From positions 30,361 to 94,360 of the forward strand of contig CASFZH010000001.1 in the NCBI GenBank assembly GCA_949299115.1: a stretch of 64,000 nucleotides of DNA. The letters run 5' to 3'. The stretch comes from an uncultured Helicobacter sp. GTDB lineage: Bacteria > Campylobacterota > Campylobacteria > Campylobacterales > Helicobacteraceae. Positions 19,122 to 28,154 of this stretch are shown in pieces. The notes beneath the pieces are model-generated. The model did no database searches. It worked only from the letters and a program-made list of their open reading frames with translations, and was not told the DNA's origin. How positions within the stretch are numbered: position 1 is the stretch's first letter; the number at the start of each line of letters is the position of its first letter. The position numbers and the translations under genes were made by a program.

Positions 19122-20561
19122 ATGGGAACTAGAGTTGAACATGATTTTATTGGTGAACTAGAAATTGCTGATAACGTGTATTATGGAGTACAAACCTTTA
19201 GAGCATTGCAAAACTTCAATATTACAGGCGATAAGCTTAGTGCTTATCCTAGCTTTATCAAGGCATTTGCACAAGTTAAAAAAGCGGCAGCATTAGCAAA
19301 TAATGAATTACAATTACTCGATGATGAGAAAAAAAATGCAATTTGTAAAGCTTGTGATAAATTGATAGCAGGGGAATATAGGGATCAATTTGTAGTAGAT
19401 ATGATACAGGGTGGAGCAGGCACAAGTACTAATATGAATACCAATGAAGTAATTGCAAATATTGCTCTTGAAATCATGGGGCATAAAAAAGGAGACTATA
19501 AATATTGTCATCCAAATGACCATGTTAATCTTTCACAATCTACCAATGATTCTTATCCTACAGCTATCCATGTAGCATTATATGATGAATTATCAATGTT
19601 TGCTAAAGATATGGAGATTCTCAAACAAGCCTTTGAAAAAAAGGCTCATGAATTTAAAGATGTATTAAAAATGGGTAGGACACAACTTCAAGATGCTGTT
19701 CCGATGACTTTGGGACAAGAATTTAAAACATTTGCCGTAATGATTGGAGAAGACATACAACGGGTATTGGAAGCAAGAGAGCTTGTTACAGAAATAAATA
19801 TGGGAGGCACTGCCATTGGAACTGGTATCAACTCACATCCAAATTATCCAAAAGTAGTACAAAAAAGACTTTGTGAGGTAACAGGACATCCTTTTAAAAC
19901 TGCCAATGATCTCATTGAAGCAACACAAGATACTGGTGCGTATGTACAAGTAAGTGGAGTCTTAAAACGTGTTGCTGTAAAGCTGTCTAAAGTATGTAAT
20001 GATTTGCGACTTTTGAGTTCTGGACCAAGGGCTGGATTAAACGAAATCAATCTGCCAAAAATGCAGCCCGGAAGCTCTATTATGCCCGGCAAAGTAAACC
20101 CAGTGATTCCAGAAGTAGTGAATCAAGTATGTTATGCTGTCATAGGTAATGATGTAACAGTAAGTTTTGCGGCAGAAGGCGGACAATTACAACTCAATGT
20201 TTTTGAGCCTGTAATAGCTTATGGATTATTCAATTCTATTTCTATGATGAGAAATGCTATGTTTACGCTCGTAGAAAGATGTATTAATGGAATCACTGCA
20301 AATGAACAAATCTGCAAAGATTTTGTACTCAACAGCATAGGTATTGTTACAGCATTAAATCCATACATTGGATATGAAAATTCTGCTTCAATAGCTAAAG
20401 AATCCCTTGAAACGGGAAAAAGAGTCTATGACATTGCATTAGAAAGAAATTTATTGACTAAAGAGCAACTTGATGAAATTTTTCAACCTTCTAATATGTT
20501 AAACCCTCACATGAGTGCTGAAGATAAGGCAAAATTTCAAAAACATTCCCCTTTTGTGTAA
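19122..20561 (+). CDS. aspA: Aspartate ammonia-lyase
   Basis: A 479-residue homotetrameric cytosolic lyase converting L-aspartate to fumarate and ammonia. The fumarase/aspartase signature GSSIMPGKVNP is near residues 316-326 and is followed by VIPEVVNQVCY, which favours aspartase over fumarase. N-terminal RVEHDFIGELEIADNVYYG is also typical. The start is ATG 19122, because AAAGGAG ends five bases before it; a TTG at 19107 overlaps that site and is rejected. It is followed by the Dcu carrier, so fumarate made here can feed fumarate respiration or exchange. Confidence 0.95.
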   Translation: MGTRVEHDFIGELEIADNVYYGVQTFRALQNFNITGDKLSAYPSFIKAFAQVKKAAALANNELQLLDDEKKNAICKACDKLIAGEYRDQFVVDMIQGGAGTSTNMNTNEVIANIALEIMGHKKGDYKYCHPNDHVNLSQSTNDSYPTAIHVALYDELSMFAKDMEILKQAFEKKAHEFKDVLKMGRTQLQDAVPMTLGQEFKTFAVMIGEDIQRVLEARELVTEINMGGTAIGTGINSHPNYPKVVQKRLCEVTGHPFKTANDLIEATQDTGAYVQVSGVLKRVAVKLSKVCNDLRLLSSGPRAGLNEINLPKMQPGSSIMPGKVNPVIPEVVNQVCYAVIGNDVTVSFAAEGGQLQLNVFEPVIAYGLFNSISMMRNAMFTLVERCINGITANEQICKDFVLNSIGIVTALNPYIGYENSASIAKESLETGKRVYDIALERNLLTKEQLDEIFQPSNMLNPHMSAEDKAKFQKHSPFV

Positions 20562-20591
20562 AATGACTATAACACTGTTTTAAAAATTTGC

Positions 20592-20616
20592 GGAATATCA
20601 AAAATGCTGATATTCC
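20592..20616 (+). promoter_or_regulatory. Inverted repeat between aspA and dcuA
   Basis: A perfect 9-base-pair stem (GGAATATCA / TGATATTCC) with a 7-base loop in the 87-base gap. It has no T run after it, so it is not a standard terminator. A role as an mRNA processing or stability element that sets the aspA:dcuA ratio is possible. Confidence 0.5.
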
Positions 20617-20648
20617 AAATATTACATATTTGAATTTTGGAGATTAGC

Positions 20649-22412
20649 ATGGATACAATATTACTTATTTTACAAATCTTAGTTTTATTTGGTGCTATAT
20701 TTTTAGGCATTCGCTTAGGAGGAATGGCGATTGGTTATGCTGGGGGCTTAGGTGTTGTAGTGCTTTGCTTATTTCTTAATATGAAACCCGGCAATATCCC
20801 TTGGGATGTGATATTGATTATTATGTCTGTGATTGCCGCTATAACTGCTATGCAGGTAGCTGGTGGACTTGATTATATGGTACAAATTGCAGAAAAAGTC
20901 TTACGTAAAAATCCTAAACAAATTAATTATTTAGCTCCTACCGTTACTTATTGCTTGACACTTTTAGCAGGCACTGGACATACCGCATTTTCCATGATAC
21001 CAGTTATTGTTGAAGTTGCAAAAGAACAAAATATCAAACCATCTGCCCCGCTATCAATAGCAGTAGTATCAAGCCAAATAGCAATTACAGCTAGTCCTGT
21101 GAGTGCTGCGGTTGTGTATATGACGGGTGTGTTAGATAAACTTGGTTGGAGTTATCCCACATTGCTTCTTATTTGGATTGTTACGACATTTAGTGCTTGT
21201 ATGATTACAGCATTTATTGTTAATAAATTTTTCCCACTTGATTTAAGTAAAGATTCTGTCTATCAAGAACGATTAAAACTTGGACTTATTAAAAAATCAA
21301 ACGGTGAAGCTATGCACACAGAGTTAAAACCGGGTGCTAAAAAATCTGTTTATATTTTTCTCATTGGAGTATTTTGTGTAGTTTTTTATGCTACAAGTAT
21401 TTCTGATGTAATTCGCATACCATTGCTTAATTATGTCAACAGCTTTATTCCAAAAACAATGGATGAGGATCTTGAAAAGCTTAAACGTGATATTATCAAG
21501 GACATTCAGACAAGTAATACTAATCTCACTACCATAGAATCTTTTATAGATTCTAAAATATCACATGCACAAAATGTGTTTATGGAATCTAAGTCTTTAT
21601 TTAAAGAAGACAGCACTAAAATTACTGAATACGCAAATCTTTTAGAATCTACAAAAATAGATATTTTAGAAACTTTACAAAAAGAAATCCCTGCCACTCT
21701 CACTCAAATTGATTCTATCACACAAAAGATAGAACAGGAATTTTCTTCATTTAACACAAAAGCTTCAGAATCTCTACAAAAGAGTATCAATCAAGAAACT
21801 CTAGGAGTTACTTTAGCAAAATTTGTGCGAAGTTATATAGACCCGGTACGTCTGCCACGAGATGGGGCTATTATGTCTTTTATGCTTGCTATTGCGGTTT
21901 TCATTACAATTCTTTGTCGAATTGATACGAGTAAATTACTTGATACAAGCACTTTTAAATCTGGTATGACAGCTTGTGTTTGTGTGCTTGGCGTCGCATG
22001 GCTTGGCAATACTTTTGTGGAAGGATATACAAAGCAAATAGGTGAAATTGCAAAAAATGTTGTAAGCCAATATCCCGCACTCTTGGCAGTAGCATTATTT
22101 CTTGCAAGCATGTTACTTTATTCTCAAGCAGCGACCGCTAAAGCAATCATGCCAGTAGTCATTGTAGCATTGGGCATTACCTCAACACACGCAGAATCTT
22201 CTTATATTCTTGTAGCAAGTTTTGCAGCAGTCTCTGCACTTTTTGTGCTTCCAACTTACCCGACTCTGCTTGGAGCTGTGCAAATGGACGATACAGGATC
22301 TACACGTATTGGAAAATATATTTTCAATCACTCTTTTCTTATACCCGGTATTATTGCCATAGCCACTTCAGTAACATTAGGATTTATTGTAACTCCTCTA
22401 TTTGCTTCATGA
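20649..22412 (+). CDS. dcuA: Anaerobic C4-dicarboxylate carrier DcuA/DcuB with an inserted helical segment
   Basis: An inner-membrane antiporter exchanging aspartate or fumarate for succinate. GTGHTAFSMIPVIVEVAKEQ (about 108-127), ITASPVSAAV and the C-terminal AGTGHT-like core match the Dcu family. The start is ATG 20649 with GGAG nine bases upstream; TTG 20637 is rejected. The protein is 587 residues, against about 435-445 in E. coli and H. pylori. The excess is one block (about residues 265-398) that is polar, Ser/Thr/Glu/Lys-rich and predicted helical, lying between IPLLNYV and the transmembrane core that resumes at PRDGAIMSFMLAI. The rest is collinear with normal Dcu. The block may be a cytosolic or periplasmic coiled coil. 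Confidence 0.9.
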   Translation: MDTILLILQILVLFGAIFLGIRLGGMAIGYAGGLGVVVLCLFLNMKPGNIPWDVILIIMSVIAAITAMQVAGGLDYMVQIAEKVLRKNPKQINYLAPTVTYCLTLLAGTGHTAFSMIPVIVEVAKEQNIKPSAPLSIAVVSSQIAITASPVSAAVVYMTGVLDKLGWSYPTLLLIWIVTTFSACMITAFIVNKFFPLDLSKDSVYQERLKLGLIKKSNGEAMHTELKPGAKKSVYIFLIGVFCVVFYATSISDVIRIPLLNYVNSFIPKTMDEDLEKLKRDIIKDIQTSNTNLTTIESFIDSKISHAQNVFMESKSLFKEDSTKITEYANLLESTKIDILETLQKEIPATLTQIDSITQKIEQEFSSFNTKASESLQKSINQETLGVTLAKFVRSYIDPVRLPRDGAIMSFMLAIAVFITILCRIDTSKLLDTSTFKSGMTACVCVLGVAWLGNTFVEGYTKQIGEIAKNVVSQYPALLAVALFLASMLLYSQAATAKAIMPVVIVALGITSTHAESSYILVASFAAVSALFVLPTYPTLLGAVQMDDTGSTRIGKYIFNHSFLIPGIIAIATSVTLGFIVTPLFAS

Positions 22413-22445
22413 ATTGAATGATTCGGTATTAACAGCTATGACATC

Positions 22446-22476
22446 ATTTTATGGTTACTTTAAGTAACCATAAAAT
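22446..22476. promoter_or_regulatory. 31-base near-perfect palindrome after dcuA
   Basis: Two 15-base arms (ATTTTATGGTTACTT and its complement) separated by a single T, 34 bases after the dcuA stop. It could fold as a strong hairpin that ends or protects the aspA-dcuA transcript. There is no T run outside the stem, so it is not a textbook terminator. A protein-binding palindrome is the alternative. Confidence 0.6.
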
Positions 22477-22608
22477 CAAAAACTTCAAATAGAGTGTGCA
22501 AATTTTGTATTTTTATGCCAATTACACATTATACTAGGATTTTCAATCGTTTATACAAAATTATACAGATGCTATTCTACAGTTTATCTCTGTTGTGAGG
22601 AGTACAAT

Positions 22609-23433
22609 ATGAAAGATTTTTTAGGATTTGGTATTGCTGGAAATTTCGCAAATCATTTAGAGCAAGCTGGAGAAGCGAACGACTTCATCAACGTAATAAG
22701 CGATGAAGAAGGAGCACCAAAAGGTATTTTCCCGTTTTATATTCCAAGAAATGATACATTTTTGGGTCGTTATTGTATTGATAATCAAAAAATTATTTTA
22801 CCACAAGACACGTTATTGAAAGTCCAAGCTGAACCCGAAATAGCACTTGAATGTGAGGTGTTATATGAAAACAATAAAGTAAAAACATTGATTCCGAAAT
22901 TTTTTATGGCATTTGATGATACATCTATTCGCAATGATAAAACAGCAACAAAAATTAGTCAAAAGAAGAATTTTTCGGCTGCTTCAAAAGGATATGGAAA
23001 AAAAATACCTATTGATGTTTTTGAAAAAGGTGGTATTTGCGATAATTATTCACTAACTTCATTTCTTATTATTGATGGAAAAGCACATCAGTACGGTGAC
23101 AACGTAAAATTGACACATTATTGCTATTTTTATAAAAAACTCATCGATTGGATTGTAAAAAAACTAAACACACAAGTTGATCATGCCGTATTAGAAAACC
23201 TTAGTGATGTTATAAGTAAGGCACACTATCCTACACACATTGTTATTGCCATTGGGGCAACAAGCTATACGCACTTTGCAGAAAATAGATTTTTACAAGA
23301 GGGAGATGAAGTGTGTGTAATCACCTATAATCATACTGTATATACCAATGAGCAAATTCAAAATCTCATACAACAAGGTGTTGTTGAAATGAAAAATGCT
23401 TCTATTGTAAGACAAGAAGTTATACGTCCTTAA
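22609..23433 (+). CDS. DUF5718-like protein (fumarylacetoacetase-like fold possible)
   Basis: A 274-residue soluble protein without a signal peptide. The opening LGFGIAGNFANHLEQAGEA and the later EPEIALECEV, KFFMAFDDTSIR and CDNYSLTSFLI blocks correspond to a family I recall as DUF5718, found in Campylobacterota. The EPE...E spacing and FNDxSxR-like block resemble the metal site of fumarylacetoacetate hydrolases, so a metal-dependent C-C hydrolase is possible. Start ATG follows GAGGAG. It sits between dcuA and the dynamin-like pair, with its own upstream region. Function unknown. Confidence 0.65.
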   Translation: MKDFLGFGIAGNFANHLEQAGEANDFINVISDEEGAPKGIFPFYIPRNDTFLGRYCIDNQKIILPQDTLLKVQAEPEIALECEVLYENNKVKTLIPKFFMAFDDTSIRNDKTATKISQKKNFSAASKGYGKKIPIDVFEKGGICDNYSLTSFLIIDGKAHQYGDNVKLTHYCYFYKKLIDWIVKKLNTQVDHAVLENLSDVISKAHYPTHIVIAIGATSYTHFAENRFLQEGDEVCVITYNHTVYTNEQIQNLIQQGVVEMKNASIVRQEVIRP

Positions 23434-23614
23434 ACTATCATATTTTGTAAAAATACAGAATCTTAGCTAGTTTTATTGTGATTCCCAAAATTATGCAATG
23501 GAATTGCCATCAAGATTTTTGTAATTTTTGCGGAAATATTTGCAATTTTCTCCCGACTCTCTTGTAACATTATACTACAAAAACTTTTTATTACTATAAT
23601 GTTAAGGATGGGAC

Positions 23615-25978
23615 TTGAAAAGCAAGAAGAAAAAAAATCAGGCACATGACAATGAGACTTTAAAAAATATATTAGACTTAAACATACAAGAACCCAATAA
23701 TAAAATAGAAATATTCTTTAATCTGTTATATCTTAAAAGCCCTACGCATTACATATTATCTGTAAATCCTATCCATATCCTAAAAGAATATAAAGAAAAC
23801 AATAAAACTTTCAATGTTTATGAATCTTGTGCAATTTTGCTGGCATGCAATATGCAAAACTTTGAGATTTTTTTCAAACTTCCAAGTTTTTTAAGTCTTT
23901 GTGCAATTTTTACACCAAATTTTATGAAATTGCCAACAAAATACTATCTTGATTACATACAATGTTTGCAAGCAAGTATTTTGCATTATATTGATGCAAA
24001 AGGTATAAAAGCTGTAATCAAACATCTTAAAACTTTACGAAAAAACGGGATTATTAGATTCCATGATGCAAAATGTATAGAATCAGCAATGCAGGCTGAT
24101 TCTACCAATGAACCGTTAAAGACAAAACACACGAGTACACAAACTATTCATTCATTTGCATATTTTAGCCCCTCTAAAACTCTTTTACGAGAACAACTTG
24201 ATAATATTATACAATGCAAAAAGATTCTAAAAAAAATACAATGGGCAAATAACTTGGTATTTTTATGCGAACATGATTTTACTAAAAATATAGCTATAAT
24301 AGGTGGCAAACAAACAGGTAAGGCGGCTTTGCTTGCAACATTACTCTATGATAATCAAGAAAATACAAAAAATGATAAGAATTTTGAAGCGATAAGTCCA
24401 ATAATCTATAGCTATGGTAAAGGATTGCCGCAAATCAAATATATCTCCTTTAATGACTTAACATTATTACAAAAATCTCCTATTGCTGAAATTGCAACCA
24501 CTATAAAAGCATTAACAGAAACTTTCCATAGTGAACTGAAACAAGGCAGTGAAAAAATACCATATGAAGACATTTATCATAATTTTTATCCTAACAATAA
24601 AATCCATATTGTAGAATCCATTCATATTTTACGTAAATACAATATACTAAAATACCTCACAATTATTAATACCCCATCTCTTATTCCCGCAACCTTACGT
24701 CATTTGCAAATTTATAATGCAGTTTTGCAAAGCAATATTATTTTATATTGTATTAGAATAGAATCTATTACAAATGATTTGCACGAAATAGAAAATGACA
24801 TTTTGAATCTCGCACATTTAATCATAAAACCACATATTGAATTTCTTTACATCATCTACACAAAGATTGATTCTGTTAATTTAACACTTAAAAAAAGACA
24901 AAGCTTTTGTAGCAAGTTAAAAAACGCCATAGAACAAAAACTCCCACATAATGAGACACAAAAACAAAAATTACTTAAAAAACTCCAATTTCATTTTGTT
25001 GCACAAGATATTGCCTATGCTATAAGGAGCAATTCTGCTTTGCCAATAGAAAGTGGTTTTGATATATTTTCAAGCGGTATTTCAGAGATTGAAAAACAAC
25101 TTTTTAAAGATATTTTTAATACACCTATTGCTCACCATAATATTAAAATATTAGAAATCACTCTCACATTGTGTAAGAAAAATTATATACATTCCAAACG
25201 CAGCGAAGATATAGCAATACAAAATCATATTAAAAATCTTACACAAGCACAATTTGATTCTCTATCACATAATCTTAACGACTTAAACATACACTTTCAA
25301 GAAGCTTTGAAAAAATTACCAGCAAGATATTCATCATTTTACACAGCTTTTACAAATTTACGCGATAATTTATACTCTCAATTTATTCAATCTATAAATT
25401 ATGAAACAAAAAGACGAACAAATTTTAATATCAAACGATTAAAAACGTCAACGATTGAAAGCCTAATTGTTGGATTACAAGGTTTATCAGATATTTTGCA
25501 GGAGCATTTTTTTAATCTCCATGAATTACAACTGATTGCTGAAATGTTAAAAACAGATTCCAAGAGCGTTTTTTATACATTCGCATTTACCCCAGAGCAT
25601 GTAAAAATTTTAGAAACAATTTTTACAGAGTTTCAGACTATCATTCAAGGGGGTATTTTCGACGACAGCAATACCATTGTTGCACTACATTTATCAAATC
25701 GTTTGGATAGTATTTTGCCAAATCATATTAAAAAACATGAGATACAAGAATCATCAGTAATCCGTCCAATTCAAGAGAGCTTTGATTATTATTTTTCTCT
25801 TTTAGAACGCAATATTGATTTACTTTTTACCAAAAAAATTGAATCTTTTAAAAACTACATTCATGATGTGCAAATTATTTTAGAATCTTTTTTTATACAT
25901 TACTATCAAGATTCCACAAATTATGAAGACGAGAATTATGAAATATTGGATATTTTAGAACATAAGGATAATAAATGA
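23615..25978 (+). CDS. Dynamin-like protein, first of a pair
   Basis: A 787-residue protein. Residues 1-215 are helical; a GTPase-like domain follows with a P-loop G230-x4-G235-K236 in which the usual Ser/Thr is Ala237, a switch-II equivalent INTPS (351-355) instead of DTPG, and an intact base-specificity motif TKID (416-419). Residues about 500-780 are a long helical region like the neck and trunk of bacterial dynamins. Size and pairing resemble the Campylobacter jejuni DLP1/DLP2 pair (Cj0411-Cj0412), which tethers membranes. The start is TTG with AAGGA six bases before it. The stop overlaps the next gene by four bases. Confidence 0.65.
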   Translation: MKSKKKKNQAHDNETLKNILDLNIQEPNNKIEIFFNLLYLKSPTHYILSVNPIHILKEYKENNKTFNVYESCAILLACNMQNFEIFFKLPSFLSLCAIFTPNFMKLPTKYYLDYIQCLQASILHYIDAKGIKAVIKHLKTLRKNGIIRFHDAKCIESAMQADSTNEPLKTKHTSTQTIHSFAYFSPSKTLLREQLDNIIQCKKILKKIQWANNLVFLCEHDFTKNIAIIGGKQTGKAALLATLLYDNQENTKNDKNFEAISPIIYSYGKGLPQIKYISFNDLTLLQKSPIAEIATTIKALTETFHSELKQGSEKIPYEDIYHNFYPNNKIHIVESIHILRKYNILKYLTIINTPSLIPATLRHLQIYNAVLQSNIILYCIRIESITNDLHEIENDILNLAHLIIKPHIEFLYIIYTKIDSVNLTLKKRQSFCSKLKNAIEQKLPHNETQKQKLLKKLQFHFVAQDIAYAIRSNSALPIESGFDIFSSGISEIEKQLFKDIFNTPIAHHNIKILEITLTLCKKNYIHSKRSEDIAIQNHIKNLTQAQFDSLSHNLNDLNIHFQEALKKLPARYSSFYTAFTNLRDNLYSQFIQSINYETKRRTNFNIKRLKTSTIESLIVGLQGLSDILQEHFFNLHELQLIAEMLKTDSKSVFYTFAFTPEHVKILETIFTEFQTIIQGGIFDDSNTIVALHLSNRLDSILPNHIKKHEIQESSVIRPIQESFDYYFSLLERNIDLLFTKKIESFKNYIHDVQIILESFFIHYYQDSTNYEDENYEILDILEHKDNK

Positions 25979-27990
25979 ATATATTGGAACAATTTATTCG
26001 TGAATATAATGAGCTACATTATAATAGTTTCCATAAAGAAAGCATAAGCAGTGTTTTTAGCGAAATAAGGCAAGTAGAAAAGATTATGACAAATCCGAAA
26101 TTTTATCCCAACGATGAAATGAAAAGTTTTTACAAAAATCTACGCGAACGTTATAATGCACCTTTTAAAATTATGCTAATAGGAAAGCATGCTTTAGCAA
26201 AAATTATTTTTATCAATGTGTTACTAAAAGATTCTGTTATCCCGCTACATAATATGTTGGCTCAAAAAAAAATTATTATTAAATTTTCTCCTTATAACTT
26301 TAGTCGAATCCATTATAAAACAAATGCAATAGACACTAATTTACACGCATTTGATTGCACACAGGCAAATCTTGAGGAAGTCGAATATTTTGAAATTTTT
26401 ACAAATGCTGAAATATTACGTAATATTGAAATTATCAAAGATTCTGATGAAATTAATAAAAAAACGATTTCTACAACAAAAGAAGCAGATATGTTGCTTT
26501 GGATTTTAGAGCTGAAAAGTAAAATAAATTATCATGATATTCTTATTAAAATAATGAAAAAAAAGCCAATTATAGCTATTTTAACACATACTAGCAAAAT
26601 TTTTAATAGCAATGAACTCTTAGAGCAAATTTCAGCTGAAACAAATAACCTTAATACACAGTTTGGCATACAACAAATATATGACATTGATTTATGGAAT
26701 CTTTTTTACGAATACAAGCTTGATGAAAAATTTATGTTTCACAAGACCTTTATTGCTCTTGCTAAACAGACTACACAGACAAAAACAAAGACGAATGAAA
26801 ATGTGTTTACATATATGGAAAATGCAAAGCACAATATAGAATCTTTTTATGCACAAAAACACAAATCTCAATTTCACCCCATTACTGCTGCTGATAACAC
26901 AATGCAACACGATACATTGCAAAATCTCACAGAATCAATCCATAAAAATTTGCAAAACCTAGAAATAATACGAGGTTCCATGCTTTTAAAAGAAGCTCTT
27001 GAAAAAAACAAAATTATAGATTCTCACTATAAATCTCTTTTTGAGCATTATAGAATCCTTGATGACTCGTATCACAAAGCCAATCTTATTCTTATTGCCA
27101 AAACCATTAAATTACACGATGAATACAGATATGAGGTATTACATACTATTTCAAAAAGTTTAAAAAAATATCTTGATAGTATTGTAGATAGTATTTTAGA
27201 TAATGTTGAATCCATTAGAATACGGACACGTCCGAGTATGCCAAGTTTTTTTGACATACTCACAAATCGTAGAATTGTATACCAAAGCTTTCAAATTAAT
27301 AATGAAACCGTATTAAAAGAATTAGAAGATTCTCAAAGTCTTCTAGCAAGAAAATATAAAAGTTTGCTTACAAAAATCAATCGTTTTGATATGTATGTTA
27401 ACCAAAATGTTGTAGACAATCTAGAATCATTTAGTTTTGTTATTGAAGAATGGATTAGAAAAGGACATCATCTTGTTTTACAAAAAAAACCATCTTTTAT
27501 TAGCATTGAACCATATCTTAGTTTAGAAGAATTTAATTTAAGTGTCCATACACATTTTACAAAAAAACATCACACTATTATACGAGATTTTGTTGATACA
27601 ATGCAGTCTAATCTATTAGCTTTAAGCATATGGGTACAAGCAACAAAAAAAGTTTTGTTTGAATGTGTGATTAGCCATCTAGAAAAAAAATTCCAACATG
27701 ATAAAAATCTTGCAAAGAATTGTAAAGCAAAAGAAATCAAACCACTTGACAGAGATTTTTTGATAAATACCATTCTTAATATTTTACCAGAGGAGATTCA
27801 AAGACTATTTTGTGAACTACCGAGTACAAAAGGCACTTTAGATAATATTCCAGCATTATTGCATGCAGAAACAAAAGAAAATGAAAAAATTATTCGCTAC
27901 CGTATACGTGAAATTATAGATTTACGTCAAAATGTGAAAGTCGCAACAAAAATATTAGAAAATGCTATTGCTGCTTACGCAAAAACATGA
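25975..27990 (+). CDS. Dynamin-like protein, second of a pair, nucleotide site degenerate
   Basis: A 671-residue protein. The region matching a dynamin GTPase domain starts near residue 60: FKIMLIGKHALAKIIFINVLL aligns with the P-loop but reads G70-x4-A75-K76-I77, so the second Gly and the Ser/Thr are lost. I find no DxPG, and the equivalent of TKxD is THTSK. Long amphipathic helices fill residues about 330-670. It is coupled to the first gene through ATGA with AAGGA upstream. The pair probably works as a hetero-oligomer in membrane fusion, fission or tethering; the second subunit looks like a pseudo-GTPase. Confidence 0.6.
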   Translation: MNILEQFIREYNELHYNSFHKESISSVFSEIRQVEKIMTNPKFYPNDEMKSFYKNLRERYNAPFKIMLIGKHALAKIIFINVLLKDSVIPLHNMLAQKKIIIKFSPYNFSRIHYKTNAIDTNLHAFDCTQANLEEVEYFEIFTNAEILRNIEIIKDSDEINKKTISTTKEADMLLWILELKSKINYHDILIKIMKKKPIIAILTHTSKIFNSNELLEQISAETNNLNTQFGIQQIYDIDLWNLFYEYKLDEKFMFHKTFIALAKQTTQTKTKTNENVFTYMENAKHNIESFYAQKHKSQFHPITAADNTMQHDTLQNLTESIHKNLQNLEIIRGSMLLKEALEKNKIIDSHYKSLFEHYRILDDSYHKANLILIAKTIKLHDEYRYEVLHTISKSLKKYLDSIVDSILDNVESIRIRTRPSMPSFFDILTNRRIVYQSFQINNETVLKELEDSQSLLARKYKSLLTKINRFDMYVNQNVVDNLESFSFVIEEWIRKGHHLVLQKKPSFISIEPYLSLEEFNLSVHTHFTKKHHTIIRDFVDTMQSNLLALSIWVQATKKVLFECVISHLEKKFQHDKNLAKNCKAKEIKPLDRDFLINTILNILPEEIQRLFCELPSTKGTLDNIPALLHAETKENEKIIRYRIREIIDLRQNVKVATKILENAIAAYAKT

Positions 27991-28154
27991 AAGACATTAT
28001 TAATGTAGATATGTGTATTACCACAATATCGTTTATTGTATGGCTATTGTATGACTTCTTGTTAACTTTTATTAAAAAAGGTAGTCAAGGTAACTATATT
28101 TTAGATACAATAATCATATATTTTATTACTATATTATGAGCAAAGGAACACTTC

